Positions 63,556-64,000 of a DNA stretch of 64,000 nt are shown one piece after another. The position numbers and the translations under genes were made by a program. The stretch covers positions 1 to 64,000 of the forward strand of contig CBDCCU010000010.1 in the NCBI GenBank assembly GCA_965214955.1. The letters are read 5' to 3'. Within the stretch, counting starts at the first letter, position 1. Each line of letters starts with the position of its first letter. The notes beneath the pieces were generated by a model. The model had not been told where the DNA came from. It saw only the letters and a list, made by a program, of their open reading frames with translations, and did not search any database. The DNA is from Aliikangiella sp965214955. GTDB lineage: Bacteria > Pseudomonadota > Gammaproteobacteria > Enterobacterales > Kangiellaceae.

Positions 63556-64000
63556 TTAAATAATATTTTTTACCGAAAAAGGCTTAGAAAAGAAATAACC
63601 TTGTTGAAAATCTACACGATACTCTTTTAGCATTTGTGAAACCTCTTCGGTTTCTACTCCCTCACAAATTGAAGTAATATTGAGTTTTTTAGCCAATTTA
63701 ATAATCGACTGTACTATCGCCTGATTAAGTTTATCGGTGGTTAAGTTATTAGCAAAAGCCTTGTCTATTTTTATCACCTTTACGGGAATATTTCTAAGGT
63801 AAGCATAAGAGCTTAAGCCACTACCAAAATCATCTAAAGCAAATTGGCATCCCAAAGTATTAAGCTCATCAATCATACCTGTAGCAACACTGTAATTAGT
63901 GATAATCGAAGTTTCTGTAACTTCAAAACAAATGCTACTTGGTTTAACTTTATATTGCTTTAGTTTATTTTTAATAAATGATGCTAACTCACTTTGGCTA
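63556..64000 (-). CDS. EAL-domain protein (C-terminal part, cut by window edge)
   Basis: The open frame runs from the right edge to a stop at 63556. It shows the second half of an EAL domain: ICFEVTETSIITNYS, CQFALDDFGSGLSSYAYLRN, VIKIDKAF and ICEGVETEE. These carry metal- and substrate-binding residues of cyclic di-GMP phosphodiesterases. The N-terminal part lies outside the window. It converges on the outer-membrane protein gene. Confidence 0.9.
   Translation of the reverse strand, partial: SQSELASFIKNKLKQYKVKPSSICFEVTETSIITNYSVATGMIDELNTLGCQFALDDFGSGLSSYAYLRNIPVKVIKIDKAFANNLTTDKLNQAIVQSIIKLAKKLNITSICEGVETEEVSQMLKEYRVDFQQGYFFSKPFSVKNII

Overview
The window is AT-rich DNA from a polar-flagellated gammaproteobacterium. 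The flagellar hierarchy (FlrA/FlrB/FlrC with sigma-54 and sigma-28 promoters), motY beside rnt, a PhoPQ-like pair and the gene content suggest a marine Alteromonadales relative. The species cannot be fixed from the sequence. About half the window is one large flagellar and chemotaxis locus. No rRNA, tRNA or CRISPR array was seen.

Layout. Bases 1-8.3 kb (minus strand) hold flrB-flrC-fliE-fliF-fliG-fliH-fliI-fliJ; most of these genes carry single-base insertions in short homopolymers. Bases 8.3-13 kb hold flrA, dense intergenic repeats, a fossil of a third flagellin gene and an IS110/IS1111-type insertion sequence. Bases 13-20 kb (plus) hold two flagellins, flaG, fliD, fliS, a fliT-like gene and a GNAT acetyltransferase. 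Bases 20-33 kb (minus) hold cheV and cheR, then flgBCDEFGHIJKL. Bases 33-35 kb (plus) hold flgA-flgM-flgN. Bases 35-39 kb hold rnt, motY and a chemoreceptor. Bases 39-48 kb are accessory: a tandem 37-bp repeat, a DUF1643 gene, a small secreted protein behind a Fur-like site, an IS5 remnant, an AraC-family regulator and a 1832-residue lipoprotein containing a 1.15-kb direct repeat. Bases 48-64 kb hold a PhoQ/PhoP/PepSY set, a YbaK-HDOD gene, rmuC, a small DRR-motif protein, a diguanylate cyclase, pdxB, folE, mnmC, a cupredoxin-GGDEF/EAL-outer-membrane-protein operon and the end of an EAL gene.

How it works together. FlrA with sigma-54 is expected to start flrBC and FlrC the hook-basal-body operons. 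Sigma-54 sites (GG-N10-GC) are visible before flrB, flgB, flgA and fliD. FlgM then holds FliA in check until the hook is complete, after which sigma-28 promoters fire; near-perfect ones precede both flagellins and motY.

The most striking observation is that both flagellin mRNAs begin with leaders of about 200-300 nt carrying serial stem-loops. Their stems differ in sequence, but each presents the same loop, UUCUCAG (or UUCUCAA). Two more such hairpins survive in front of the fossil flagellin start. This looks like an RNA regulatory array that I do not recognise. Other points of interest are an IS1111-type element that split a palindromic repeat and carries a 9-nt match to its own target, and heptanucleotide tandem arrays scattered next to gene ends.
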